Origin: Liolophura sinensis
Lineage: Eukaryota; Mollusca; Polyplacophora; Chitonida; Chitonidae
DNA length: 64,000 nt
NCBI RefSeq assembly: GCF_032854445.1
Contig: NC_088305.1
Span: 29,598,628-29,662,627 of the forward strand
Reading direction: 5' to 3'
Part shown: piece by piece, positions 29,267 through 45,209 of the stretch
Position numbering within the stretch: the stretch's first letter is position 1
How the letters are laid out: the number at the start of each line of letters is the position of its first letter
The notes under the pieces: model-generated
Databases searched by the model: none
Told to the model about the DNA's origin: nothing
Seen by the model: the letters and a program-made list of their open reading frames with translations, nothing else
Made by a program: the position numbers and the translations under genes

Positions 29267-31714
29267 ATGGTGACTGCAGCATCAATCATGACAGACCCTG
29301 CAGAACTGACATATTCGGCCGAGCAGATTCAGCGCCTTTTGAGGTGTCCAGTTTGCTTAGACAGGTACCAGGAGCCTCGACTCCTACCATGCCAGCACAC
29401 CTTCTGTCTGAGGCCCTGTTTAGAGGGGTTGGCAGATGCAGGTACCCGAACCCTTCGTTGTCCTGAGTGTAGAGCTGAGCACAGATTGCCCATGAGGGGT
29501 ATCTCAGCACTGCCCAAAAACTTGACTGTCATTAGCTTCCTGGAGCTTCCTTCTCCAACCAATGGAGTGAGTTCATCAACACCCAGAGACCCAGGGCGCA
29601 CCCCGAGGAACGAAGGCACTGTGGAGGCTCATTGCGCTGGCTGCAGTCAACATGGCCCTCTGACACTTTGCCCTCACTGTAATGATCAGATTTGTGATAC
29701 CTGCTCCCGTTCACATGCCTCACAGCTGCGCCAAGACATTGCCAGACTTGTTGGTCAGATTAGACGAGGACTGCCCAAGCTGTCGAAAATGTTTTCTTTG
29801 ACTAGCCAGAGATCTGACCAGCTGAAGCAAAACTGTGAGGTTGTGTCAACGGCCATTCAAGATGCAATAGAGGGCTTGATCAGAGAGCTGAAATCTCGCC
29901 AAGTAATGCTGAAAAGTGAACTGAACACCTTTCTGCTTGGAGAGCAGCACTCACTCCGACTCATTCAGGAGACCCTGGAGGTGGAGGCTGCCACTGTGGC
30001 AAGTTTTTGTGACCTGACTGAGTCGGTGCTGCAGTGTCCTCAGAATGAAGTACCTATTGGAGACTTGGTGCCAATGCAGCAGCAGTGCACCGAGCACCTC
30101 CAGACAATCCGTACCCAGAGCAGTGCCGGGGATGGACTCATGGCTGTCAGACAGCCTCGCTTTGTGTGCGACACGCAGGAAGCTTTGAACATTATATCAA
30201 ATCTTGGTGAGCTCGTCGTCAATACTGGGTCCAACCCGACCTCATTTGGGAGAGGGAGTCTTCCGTCTTCGTCAGTGAGACAGACTGCCTTCAGTGAAAC
30301 ATCTTCAACTCCTTTGCAGACCAGGTCATCGATCTTGTCCATCAGAACAGATTTTTCTCCCCACACAAGACATGTGTCAAGGTACCTGCGCAGGCTACCT
30401 GTTGAGGAGAGGAATGGACTGCAGGCTGCTCAAGCTGACCAGGGAGGGGAGCTGAATAGGAGAAACCCCAGGGATCGTAACAATTCTGAGAGAATGGCTG
30501 GCTTGATTACTGGGGACCCAAACCCTAGCAGGTCTCGTCGCACTTGGAATGTCAACAACCGCATCAGGCCGTTAGAGATGGTGGCTTCGGAGAGGTCAAA
30601 TAGCAGGGCGGAGAGCACACCTGAGCAGTCGTCAGAGACGAATTCTGATGCTCCCACCCAGCCCAGTGGAAATATTGATGAACCAAGGAGCAGACAGACA
30701 GATATTCCACGTGTTATCCGGCGCCCTATCCCAGCCCCAGTGCGCTTTGATATAGACATTAACGAAAACCTTGAAGACCTTGCAGATGACCTTGAAAACA
30801 CTATGACATTTCGGTACAGCACAGGTGACAGCAGCTTAGTGTCCACACCCAGGAACAACTACCAGCAAAAAGGCCGATCCATTTTGAGATTCGGTGAGAG
30901 AGGAAACGGACAGAACCAATTCACCTGGCCCAGGGGCGTGGCAGTTCACACAGTGACAAATGACATTCTGGTGGCTGACAGCAGCAATCATAGAATACAG
31001 GTGTTTGATGATTGTGGACGCTTCGTACGAACCATTGGCTCATATGGTCAGCGGGAGGGCGAGATCGACTGTCTGGCGGGGATCACAGTAAACTCGGCTG
31101 GTGACATCATCATCGCTGACCGATACAACCAACGTGTGCAGGTTTTTGACTCAAATGGTCAGTTCAAGTCTACGTTTGGTGCAGAAGGTTCAGAAGATAG
31201 TGAATTAAACTACCCTTGGGGTGTGGCATGTGACCAGCAAGGTAACATCTACGTCTGCGACAAGGAGAACCATCGGGTGCAAGTCTTTAGGGCAGATGGA
31301 ACCTTCCTGCGCAAGTTTGGACAATTGGGAAGCCGACCGGGACAGTTCGAAAACCCCAGTTACATTGCTGTGAACCATAATGGTAAAGTTTATGTGACAG
31401 ACAGCAATAACCATCGTGTACAGGTGTTCGATGAAAACGGTGCCTACTTGTTCATGTTTGGGGTTCAGGGGACGCAAAGGGGGCAAGTGAAGTACCCCAA
31501 AGGGATTGCAATAGATGAACAAGGGTTTGTGCTCGTGGCAGATAGTGGCAACAACAGAGTGCAAGTCTTCAGACAAGATGGCCGATTTTATTGTATGTTT
31601 GGATCTTGGGGTAGTGAAAATGGCCAGTTTAAAGGTCTGGAAGGTGTTGCTATTATGCCGAATGGAAATGTGGTTGTGAGTGACAGAGAAAATCACAGGA
31701 TCCAAGTCTTCTAG
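29267..31714 (+). CDS. nhl-1: TRIM-NHL E3 ubiquitin ligase, NHL-1/Thin type
   Basis: A predicted RING-type ubiquitin ligase with a C-terminal NHL beta-propeller, 815 residues and intact. RING residues are Cys27, Cys30, Cys42, His44, Cys47, Cys51, Cys65 and Cys68 (CPVCLDRYQEPRLLPCQHTF). A B-box-like zinc finger follows at about 123-150 (Cys/His ladder ending CDTCSRSH), then a coiled coil at about 155-265, a Ser/Arg-rich linker, and six NHL repeats from about 537 to the last residue (each with a NHRIQVF- or NHRVQVF-type strand). The RING, zinc finger and coiled coil resemble nematode NHL-1 and the fly Thin/TRIM32 group, whose members act in ubiquitination; the exact substrate is unknown. All coding sequence is in one exon. 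A TTTACAG acceptor ends at 29258, so the in-frame ATG at 29234 is probably intronic and I start at 29267; ATG 29288 is another option. Confidence 0.92.
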   Translation: MVTAASIMTDPAELTYSAEQIQRLLRCPVCLDRYQEPRLLPCQHTFCLRPCLEGLADAGTRTLRCPECRAEHRLPMRGISALPKNLTVISFLELPSPTNGVSSSTPRDPGRTPRNEGTVEAHCAGCSQHGPLTLCPHCNDQICDTCSRSHASQLRQDIARLVGQIRRGLPKLSKMFSLTSQRSDQLKQNCEVVSTAIQDAIEGLIRELKSRQVMLKSELNTFLLGEQHSLRLIQETLEVEAATVASFCDLTESVLQCPQNEVPIGDLVPMQQQCTEHLQTIRTQSSAGDGLMAVRQPRFVCDTQEALNIISNLGELVVNTGSNPTSFGRGSLPSSSVRQTAFSETSSTPLQTRSSILSIRTDFSPHTRHVSRYLRRLPVEERNGLQAAQADQGGELNRRNPRDRNNSERMAGLITGDPNPSRSRRTWNVNNRIRPLEMVASERSNSRAESTPEQSSETNSDAPTQPSGNIDEPRSRQTDIPRVIRRPIPAPVRFDIDINENLEDLADDLENTMTFRYSTGDSSLVSTPRNNYQQKGRSILRFGERGNGQNQFTWPRGVAVHTVTNDILVADSSNHRIQVFDDCGRFVRTIGSYGQREGEIDCLAGITVNSAGDIIIADRYNQRVQVFDSNGQFKSTFGAEGSEDSELNYPWGVACDQQGNIYVCDKENHRVQVFRADGTFLRKFGQLGSRPGQFENPSYIAVNHNGKVYVTDSNNHRVQVFDENGAYLFMFGVQGTQRGQVKYPKGIAIDEQGFVLVADSGNNRVQVFRQDGRFYCMFGSWGSENGQFKGLEGVAIMPNGNVVVSDRENHRIQVF

Positions 31715-32035
31715 CTCATTATAGCGCACAGCTGATGTGAAGTGGTTCCCACAGTATAAACATGTACTGTATTCATTATTTGGAGAGGGCAGACATACAT
31801 GTTCAAAGATTAGGCATATATGGTGGGTTGCCATTGTACATTCATTGCACCTGCCATATGTGTGTTCATAGTTTAAATGTGGATTATGCTGCTTTGCAGA
31901 CATGCATACACATTTGTGTGCTATATTGCTCAATTTCTTATTGTGAAAACCTTATATAATATGCAGAGATATGTTAGAGCTTGTATGAAAAAACTTCCTT
32001 TTTTGTCTTTTCTCAAAAGGTACATGTACATGTTC

Positions 32036-32334
32036 TGTTTTTGTTACAACAAATTGCTTTACTTATAAAGTATTGCTTTGCTCATGAAGTATTGATTTAC
32101 TTATGAAGTATTGGTTAACTCATGAAGTAATATTTCACTTGTGAAATTTGTGTATTACTCACAAGTTATTGCTTTACTTGTTAAGTACAGCTGTACTCAC
32201 ATGAAATACTCATGAAATTTTGTTTTTTACATGAAGAATTGCTTTTCTCATCAAGAATTCCTTTACTCTTGAAGAATTGCTTTTCTCATCAAGAATTGCA
32301 TTTCCATCAAGAATTGCTTTACTGATGAAGTAGT
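32036..32334. repeat. Degenerate 19- to 20-bp repeat
   Basis: Many variants of TTGCTTTACTCATGAAGTA follow one another (for example TTGATTTACTTATGAAGTA, and later TTGCTTTTCTCATCAAGAA). The last part has drifted to AAGAATTGC. Confidence 0.8.
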
Positions 32335-32486
32335 GAGTCTCTTATGTTGCTTCATATGTGTGCTAGCAAAATTTGTAGACATGATTTCCTATCGAGAAAG
32401 TGCTGAATTTAATTTAACTTAATTACATTAATGTGTCTACACATATAATAGACCTCTTGCACATTTCTGGCTTCTGAATTTCAAGA

Positions 32487-32582
32487 TTGTACCTGAAAGT
32501 AGCAATTTGTAAGCACAGAAGGTAGCAATTTGTAAACACAGAAGGTAGCAATTTGTAAACACAGAAGGTAGAAATTTGTAAG
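32487..32582. repeat. 23-bp repeat, 4 copies
   Basis: Unit GTAGCAATTTGTAAACACAG plus AAG, the last copy with GTAGAAATTTGTAAGG. Confidence 0.85.
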
Positions 32583-33301
32583 GGGCCTATTTAGCCTGTG
32601 TCGTGCCATAAATTGCTAATTTACCAGCCCCATAAAACTCACTGCCATCATACAAGTGAAAAATTCTTGAGTATGGTGAACAAATATTAAATGGACTCTA
32701 ATTTGACCAATGTTATTAATTCTGGTAAAGTTAGGGTACTGCTTTATAGCTGTTTTCTTGGACAATGTGTGAAAAAAAAAGTTTTGCTTACTGCTTGTCT
32801 TTTCTAAAGTCTAAATTTGTTGCACAATCTTTTTTTGTCTAATATGCAAATATTCTGTAAGAGTGTAACTAAGGTTAACTCTTTGTTAGTGAACAAGTTA
32901 ATTAATATTTAATGACCAATTTTATGTCTCATTTATGTTAATTTGGATTTGAGGTGGGATGGTTTGGCGAGGGGAGGAGAGGAGGTGTGAGGGGGGCTTT
33001 TGATACCTACGTTCATATCTATAATGCTCATTTCGTGATATGGTTTGACGTGGTATAAAACGATTAAACGTCTTCGGATGCACATGAATCGAGAGAAGTT
33101 TATCACTGTGTTATATACGTATGATAGACCGTAAGTCTGTTTTCCTGCCGGTCTCAGAGATGTCTTGGGCAAAGTTACTTAAAATAAGCTATACTGAGGA
33201 ATTATGGAAAATAATGTGTTCTGCATGTCCTTGATCAGCCAGCACTGTCAGTTTCACTAGAATGCATTGTGCCATTCATCCATAAAACAGAAATGTCTGA
33301 T

Positions 33302-33508
33302 TGGCTATTGCTCTGACAGTATGCACTAATCAATGTGGAGTGGGAGTATCTAGATGGAGAATAGTGTAAAGAGGGTGTGGCACACTTCTGTCTGTTCATG
33401 TACTTGGCTATTGCTCTGACAGTATGCACTAATCAATGTGGAGTGGGAGTGTCTAGATGGAGAAAGTGTAAAGAGGGTGTGGCACACTTCTGTCTGTTCA
33501 TGTACTTC
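33302..33508. repeat. 103-bp tandem duplication
   Basis: Two adjacent copies start TGGCTATTGCTCTGACAGTA and end TCTGTCTGTTCATGTACT. They differ by a few bases and a small indel. Confidence 0.92.
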
Positions 33509-34929
33509 TGGCGTCATGTTATGTACATCATGTTTATAATTTGTGGTTACATATATTGTGTGGATCCCCCCCCCCATATCCTGGGGGTACTTTTTGTTAA
33601 GACTTTTTTTGTCTGTTAGTACAGTTCTATTTATCCTACTTTTCTAGAATGCATTTACATATCTTTATCTTTTGTTGACTGTGATCATATTTGTCTGGGT
33701 TATCCAAGATCCATAGTTATGTGTTTTTGTTTTTTGTTTTTTTGGAAAATGTAAATAATTTTTTGGTTGAGACTATGATATCTTGCAGGTGTTGTGGCAA
33801 GGAAAGTCATAACATGTCTACTGAGTTTTCTCCCTCCTTTATAATATGCCCATGAGAATGTGATTTAGTAACACTCATCCTTGCAAATTATGTACTTGTA
33901 TAGATTAGTCCACAGGATTAAGAGATTAAATAACTGTTTAACGCTTACCGTGTTTTTGTGACCAGTTTCACATCGGTGATGGGCTGGGTTCAGAATGCTT
34001 CCCCAGACCTTGTCGAACTTTAAATAGAACAGCTATAGTTCAGCTATAGAATTTTCTACACTTCAGTTGTTGTGTAATCCATATTACATAGAAGTGACCT
34101 ACAGCCCTGCAAAAGTATGAAGTTCCACTGGAATTGCATGTACGTATAAATAGGTGCAGATAAATTGGGATCACCAGTCAGTCTGGTGCTTTCATATGCT
34201 AATTGTCTGTCCAACCACACGGTGCCCGGTTGTTCAACTTTCACGAATCTGGCCTAACATTTGAGTAATGCAAGGCTTAATTTGCTGACCTAATTATTAA
34301 ATTAAAAGATGATTAACAGCTGAAGCTCAACTGTCACATCAACAACAGTGTTTCTGCAATAGGGTTGTGGTGAAGCCAGTATTAATTAAGGCTTGTAATT
34401 AATACTGCATGGGGCTGTGTTTACTGACCTTATAATGCTCTGGAATGAACTGATGGATGGATAGGCCTGCTGTTCGGGTCATTTAGTTTGTGGGTTTGCT
34501 GTCCAATTGCTATGGAAACCAAGTAAGCCTTAGTTCTTAATAAATTCGCATATTTATGGACAAACCAAACACACTCCCCATTTAGTATTTCCAGGAGTCA
34601 AAATATTTGGTTAGTCACTTGTTTTATAAGTGCTCCAAATAAAAATGACGAACTCATATTGAACTGTAAAGATGACTTTGTATCATGATGTCATATGTAA
34701 ATAATTTTATTTATTAGTGATATTTCATCCATTTCATTCCGTTTTACTGTGGTACAAATGGAATATAATATATTTGACTCCTGTTTTGGTCGTATGATTA
34801 GATGACGTCATTCTGAAGAGCTATAAGTATCAAACATTTCTGACCCCTGATTTCAGTCGAATGTGTGTTATTCTGGGCACATTATTGTGGCTTTCTAACT
34901 TCTCCAGTCGAGGGGTATCCTGTATTTAT

Positions 34930-35030
34930 ATAACCCCTGAGGCATATAACATGCACTTTGAGGACTCCTTCGTTGGCATATGAATGAAACATTGTTCAGC
35001 ACGACATTAAATCCAGTGCACTCACTCAAA
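34930..35030 (+). mobile_element. SINE fragment, family B, tail part
   Basis: CTCCTTCGTTGGCATATGAA, then CAGCACGACATTAAATCC and a closing CACTCACTC match the reversed family B tail (compare 56110-56195). Confidence 0.5.
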
Positions 35031-35721
35031 TTGTGCACGTATACATGTTACCTAGTGTCATACTAGATCCCTATTTAAAATGAGATCTTCCAACTCAAAT
35101 TTGTGTTGGATATAAAACAAAAAATTGCACAATCTACAGTATAAGGTTGATTTTGGAAAATGTGGGCTTGATATGGGATGCTATAATTTCTCATTTTACT
35201 GGCTGGAATTGCTTAGAATGTGTTTCAGACAATTTGAGGTCATAAACCGACCCTGGGCTATCATCTCTGAAAACATCAAGCTGTGCCTGTAAACCGAAGT
35301 TTCTAATTTGTTCTTTTCATGTGCGATACTTAATTATGGTGAGGTTAATTATTCCCATGAAATTTATGGATTCGATGGCAACACAATAATGCAAATGTGC
35401 ACAAACCTGATCTGTTGCCGTATCAGGTGATACTGGTATTCAAATTTTGCCTGCAGGTTGAGCCAGTTATATGGTTTGCTTGTCCATTTTTCATATCTTG
35501 CTCTCATTAATAACATCTCCACATACATTAGGCTAATGCTGCATGTTATATTGGGATATTAAGAGTGTCGAGCTTAATCACTTGTTAATTAATTGTCTTT
35601 TTACGTATTTACCTGGTACGTTGGTGAATGAATTGCCTCCCTTTCATTGTTGTACATGCCTACTATTATGTATTGACTTATTAGGCCTGTTACATGCAAT
35701 AAAAGCTACCAAACTTCTTTC

Positions 35722-35936
35722 TAAAATTTCGGACAGATGTTAGTAGTGTTGAAAGCAGAATAGTACATTTCTTTACCAGCCTTTTGGAAAAGTAAAGATA
35801 TGAGTATGTTGTTCATTAGATGGTACCGTATAACCATGTGAGACAAAAGAAATTCAGCGTTCCTGCTAGAATTACATACATATTGGCTGAAATGAGCAGA
35901 CCAGGTCTCCCAAATTTTAGAAGAAATAAGGTACAC
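35722..35936. repeat. Dispersed repeat R215, copy 1
   Basis: About 215 bases that recur at 38979-39186: shared GTAGTGTTGAAAG, TTACCAGCCTTTTGGAAA, TTGTTCATT, ATGAGCAGACCAGG versus ATGAACAGATCAGG, and TTAGAAGAAATAAGGTAC. No coding content or clear terminal structure. Confidence 0.75.
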
Positions 35937-36465
35937 GTTCTGATGTAATGTATTTTCTCATGGAATAGAGATAGAGAAAAGTAACTTAAAATACATTGTC
36001 TCTGTGGGAATTGAGATACATGTAGGCCTACGCAATGATCACTGAAAAATGTCTGATTTAATGTCTGACAACAAAACGGCTTGTTATTTTTTTGTTTTTT
36101 TGCTCACGTCTGATTTTTGAAAGCTGTATGCTTACATTTGTTTATGGGTGTTAAGACCAGTGTGAATGTTACGAATATATAAATTATTGTTTTCATTTTT
36201 TGGAAATACAACACCTTGAATCATTGACTGTATACCTGTGTACTTCATTCATTTCTTAACTTATGTGCATATTCTTGTGTTAAATTAACAGGCGGTACAG
36301 AAAGTAAACATGAAAGCATGGTGATTATAAGGTAAATCAGAGTCCCGGGCTGTACTGTGATTCAATTATGAAGGTTGAAGTTGTTCTTGCAGACGGCAAT
36401 GGACATATAATAGTTTACTTGAGGATTTCAATAACACAACTCAGTTGCATTTCAAATCCAGAATT

Positions 36466-36563
36466 AGGTCACGTGACACTTCAAAATGGCTGTCGACGGC
36501 GAAGCACTTGGTACCGCCAAAGTTCTAGGAGTCAATGTGACCACCATTTAGCGAGTTTCATAG
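36466..36563 (+). promoter_or_regulatory. Candidate ARF promoter and non-coding first exon
   Basis: GTCACGTGAC (36468-36477) is a palindromic E-box, followed by AAAATGGC (36483-36490), a YY1-like start-site motif. A possible donor GTGAGG follows 36563. Vertebrate ARF1 also begins with a non-coding exon. A rival site is the stretch at 37190-37330, which has a TATAAAAG and a reversed copy of the same motif pair. Confidence 0.35.
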
Positions 36564-39500
36564 GTGAGGACAGTAAATTAAGAGGATATTATTAGAGATT
36601 CCACGATATAATTACATATAGATGAGTCGAGGGAGTGAGTTAGATGGCCATAAGTGAGATGAAGTTTGAAGTTCGCGCGAAAATAGCACTTAAAGTGCAT
36701 CTTGATGGACTATAGTCTCTCTAAACCAGACCGTCAAAACCTACCGGTTGAGTTGGGTAGACTTACGGCTACGGCCCTCTGCATAAGAAGAGTAGATGGA
36801 CTATAGTAGCATTAAGTTCTTTTTTCAATTTTTGTTTTGTTTAAATTTCAGCTCTTTTAAATTTTTCTGATTCAGCACATTATTTGTGCACAATAATAAA
36901 TACAGCATGGTAGAGAATTAGAAGTACTTAAAGTTTCTTATGTTCTACGAAGAGGTTCTCACTGCATCTCTGGCCTTCCCAATTGATCGAGATCAACAAG
37001 GTCTGGAATATTGTCGCTTTCTTCTTTTTATTTGTTTATTTATTCTTAAACAAACGTGTTTAGTGCTTAAAGGTACAAACAATACATTCAAAACTATTTT
37101 GGTCAATGGTAATTGGCAGAGTAACCTATAAGGTGGATGGGGCTTACGGAAACCAGTTTGCACAACCACGTGGGCGACTGTGGACGCTTCCATTTTGTTT
37201 CAGTCACATGACCTACAAGGGATGACGGTAATACTCATTAGTGCCACCCCAATTGCCCATACATTGACGTGGCATGTGCAACGACGTTTCATCCACGTCC
37301 GCCATTTTAAGTAGGTTACAGGTTCTGATAGGTATAAAAGATCTGGTCATCAAAGGGGATTCAAAGCGATAGATAGTTTGGATTCAAGTAAGAGGATATT
37401 CTTACTTACAGGTAATTTGAAAGAACAAATTGCTGAGTTCTTATAGGGTTTACTTTCGATACAGGAATGTTGTGAAAACCGGCACCCGATATTTTTTACT
37501 GTGAGGTTTGTTGATGACCTGGGCGAAGTGGTTTTGATTTATGTCCAATTTTGCGTTGTAATTTCCGCAGAATTTATAGGTATGTGGTCCTTTGGAGTGG
37601 AAGGTTAAATTCCACTTTTAGCGATGTATTAATTTAAAGTTGGGCTTTGATAAACAAGCCAGATTTCGATGATTGTCAATTATGTGATTTGACACTCAAG
37701 CGACTGTAGTTAACACCGGTACCGGTAAGTTTAGGTTGTATTAATTTGTACAGTTTGGGATTCTTGCATTTATGACTTTGAACCTTTAAGCATTTGTATG
37801 AATCAAGTTACCAACTATTGGTAGTATTTCTGTCTTCTATAGCTAGGTAAAAGTTTATTGGGTTGTCATACAACAAGTCTTGACATGCCATGCAAGCCAA
37901 ACATAATTTGTAAACAGTATCCATCATACATGTAATTAAATATTAAAGTTTTGCTTAATTTATGAACTTTATAATTTAGTTAGCAACAACTGCTTCATTG
38001 ATTGTAAAACGTGCTAGTACAATCGTTGCTAATGGAACCTGGTTTTAATGAATGTATGACCCACGCACATTGTCAATTAAGTCGCATCAAGCCAAAACAC
38101 TAAAGCCCAGCGCATGCAGACAACATTTGTTTTTGAAAGTAGGACTTCATGATCTATTCAACAAAATATCTTCAATATTTGTCCTGTGTGCAGGGTAACT
38201 ACAACAAAGAACCATGTTGCACCATCTGAGTCTCTGACAAGTCTTGCCCATGTGCGGGTAACATGTTCCAAATCATTTGAGACCAGGGTCTGAAAATCCA
38301 GTCTTAGACAAGCAATTTTGTTCGTGTGTGCTGGTCTTAAAAATGTGCTAGTCGCAACTACTCTGATAATTGCTGAACTAATGTGTGTACTATCGTCTCA
38401 AACGTCAACCTGTTCAGGGCTGAAAGTTGTTCCCTGTGGCATACCTTTCTATATGCTCCGTCTTTGCTGCAAAAACACTATGGAAACCCACTGTCTGTGT
38501 TTTTCCCCACATTGCTGTGAGGAATTAAACATCTCCTTCCTACCTGTTGTTTCTAGTTTCGGCCACCGAAACGTGTTTGCTATTTTCACCCACAACTTTG
38601 CAGTGTCTCGCAAGAAACAAAATCTCTCCAGCTCAACTGAACTGAACTGACAACTCTCCACAATGTGACTTTTTGATAGAGCTTCCTTGTTCATGCAAAG
38701 TGCTCGATCATACTGCGAATACTAAAAGTGGAGGGAACATCATATCAGTTCACAGCCTAGGTGTACATTGGGGTTGATTTAATCCAGCACATTTTCAGTA
38801 TATCAGTAATGTATCATAGTAACACTTTCTACTTGAAACTTTCATGTTCATGAATCTTTTGCTTTATATTAATATGTAATTTCATTGATACAATATGATG
38901 TAATAAACATACTTTTGCTAGCTTAGGTTGTATATCTGGAGTGAAAATGAGCAGTCCAGAAAAGGATTAACCAAGTTCTTAAAATGTTTGGGACAGATAG
39001 CAGTAGTGTTGAAAGTGGAATATTTTCTTACCAGCCTTTTGGAAATGTAAATAAATGAGTTTGTTGTTCATTTGATGGTCTAACCATGTAATAAAAAAAA
39101 AACTCAAAATTCCCGCTACACTTTCATATATGTTGGCTAAAATGAACAGATCAGGTGTCCCGAAAATTAGAAGAAATAAGGTACCACGAGATCCAGAGCC
39201 ATATCAAGAAACATTTCGGTTCCGGAAAACATTTAGGCCCCTAAACTAATAAAGCAAAGCTAGTTTAAGTAGTATATCTGGAGTGAAAATGTCAAGTGAA
39301 TGATTACCACATGATTCAGAACCATGTCTAGAAATGTTTGGGGTTCCTAAACTAATAAAGCAAAGTTAACAAAAATATGGTTATACAGAGTTTTCAGTTG
39401 CAGTGTATATTGTGGCTTTTGCGCGTCATGATGCTGTAAGCAGAAGGTGGATAGTGAACTACCTCATTATGTCTATCTACTTTATTTTGACAGCATAGTA

Positions 39501-39661
39501 GTCAATATCTCCACATTTTAATCATGTTTCATTTTGCTTTTCAATTTTAATCTACATAGGACTTAACAACTAGTGAATGTCTAAATGCTGTTCCACTTTG
39601 TCTCTTTCTTTTTTACTCTTACAATTTTGGTAAATTTCCTGGTTATGATTGTTCTTTTCAG
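36564..39661 (+). other. Probable 5' UTR intron of ARF
   Basis: No coding sequence recognised. It includes the second R215 copy (38979-39186), short duplications with ACTAATAAAGCAAAG near 39245 and 39350, and a TATAAAAG near 37333. The right boundary is a good acceptor, TTCTTTTCAG. Confidence 0.45.
38979..39186. repeat. Dispersed repeat R215, copy 2
   Basis: Same orientation as copy 1 at 35722, with about 80% identity by eye. The shared segment ends at the same AAATAAGGTAC in both. Confidence 0.75.
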
Positions 39662-39699
39662 CTCTCGGCTGCAGACCCATACTGAGAGTGATTTCCTGA

Positions 39700-44703
<5,004 letters not shown>

Positions 44704-45181
44704 ACACAGACTGGGCAACATAGGAGAAATTAACACATAGCTTTGTGGGGGGTTTCATTCTTTTCAGGGAGCAAAGATTTGGGGTCCAGTCGAATGGGCT
44801 CCTCCAGGTACTGTTCATTCTGCAATGAGCTGACCGTTAAAAAAAAAAAAACTTGATAATAGCAAATTTTGTATGTATGTCTGTCTAAATCTTAAATAAT
44901 AGAGGAAGAACCAGTTTTGTGACTGTTTATTATTTGATATGTCCTGAATATTCCTTTGTTCTATATACCACATGTTTTTGTGGGCCATGGTTATCTTTGT
45001 AATTTTATTGTCATGGTTTTTCCGCTTGTCAACTGTCGGCCGGCTGCATATAATTTATACATGTTAACATATGTGGGCAAGAGAGTGCCTTTAGCACACG
45101 GCACAACTTCAACAGTTATGGCTAGTTTATTGTGTGTATTATTGAGCAATTTCTGAACGAATGACCATTGAAACTTGTACA

Positions 45182-45187
45182 AATAAA
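45182..45187 (+). terminator. Poly(A) signal of ARF
   Basis: AATAAA about 480 bases after the ARF stop codon, followed by GT-rich sequence (GTGTGCATGTGTTGGCTTGT). It fits a normal cleavage site near 45200-45210. Confidence 0.7.
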
Positions 45188-45209
45188 CTCACCTTACCAT
45201 CCAGTGTGC

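Larger units (their letters stand above)
31715..36460. other. Region between NHL-1-type gene and ARF, with 3' UTR and simple repeats
   Basis: The first part should be the 3' UTR of the upstream gene, but I cannot fix its end; AATAAA hexamers appear near 34539 and 34635. Degenerate short repeats lie at 32036-32334, 32487-32582 and 33302-33508, and a family B SINE fragment near 34930-35030. No further gene recognised. Confidence 0.5.
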
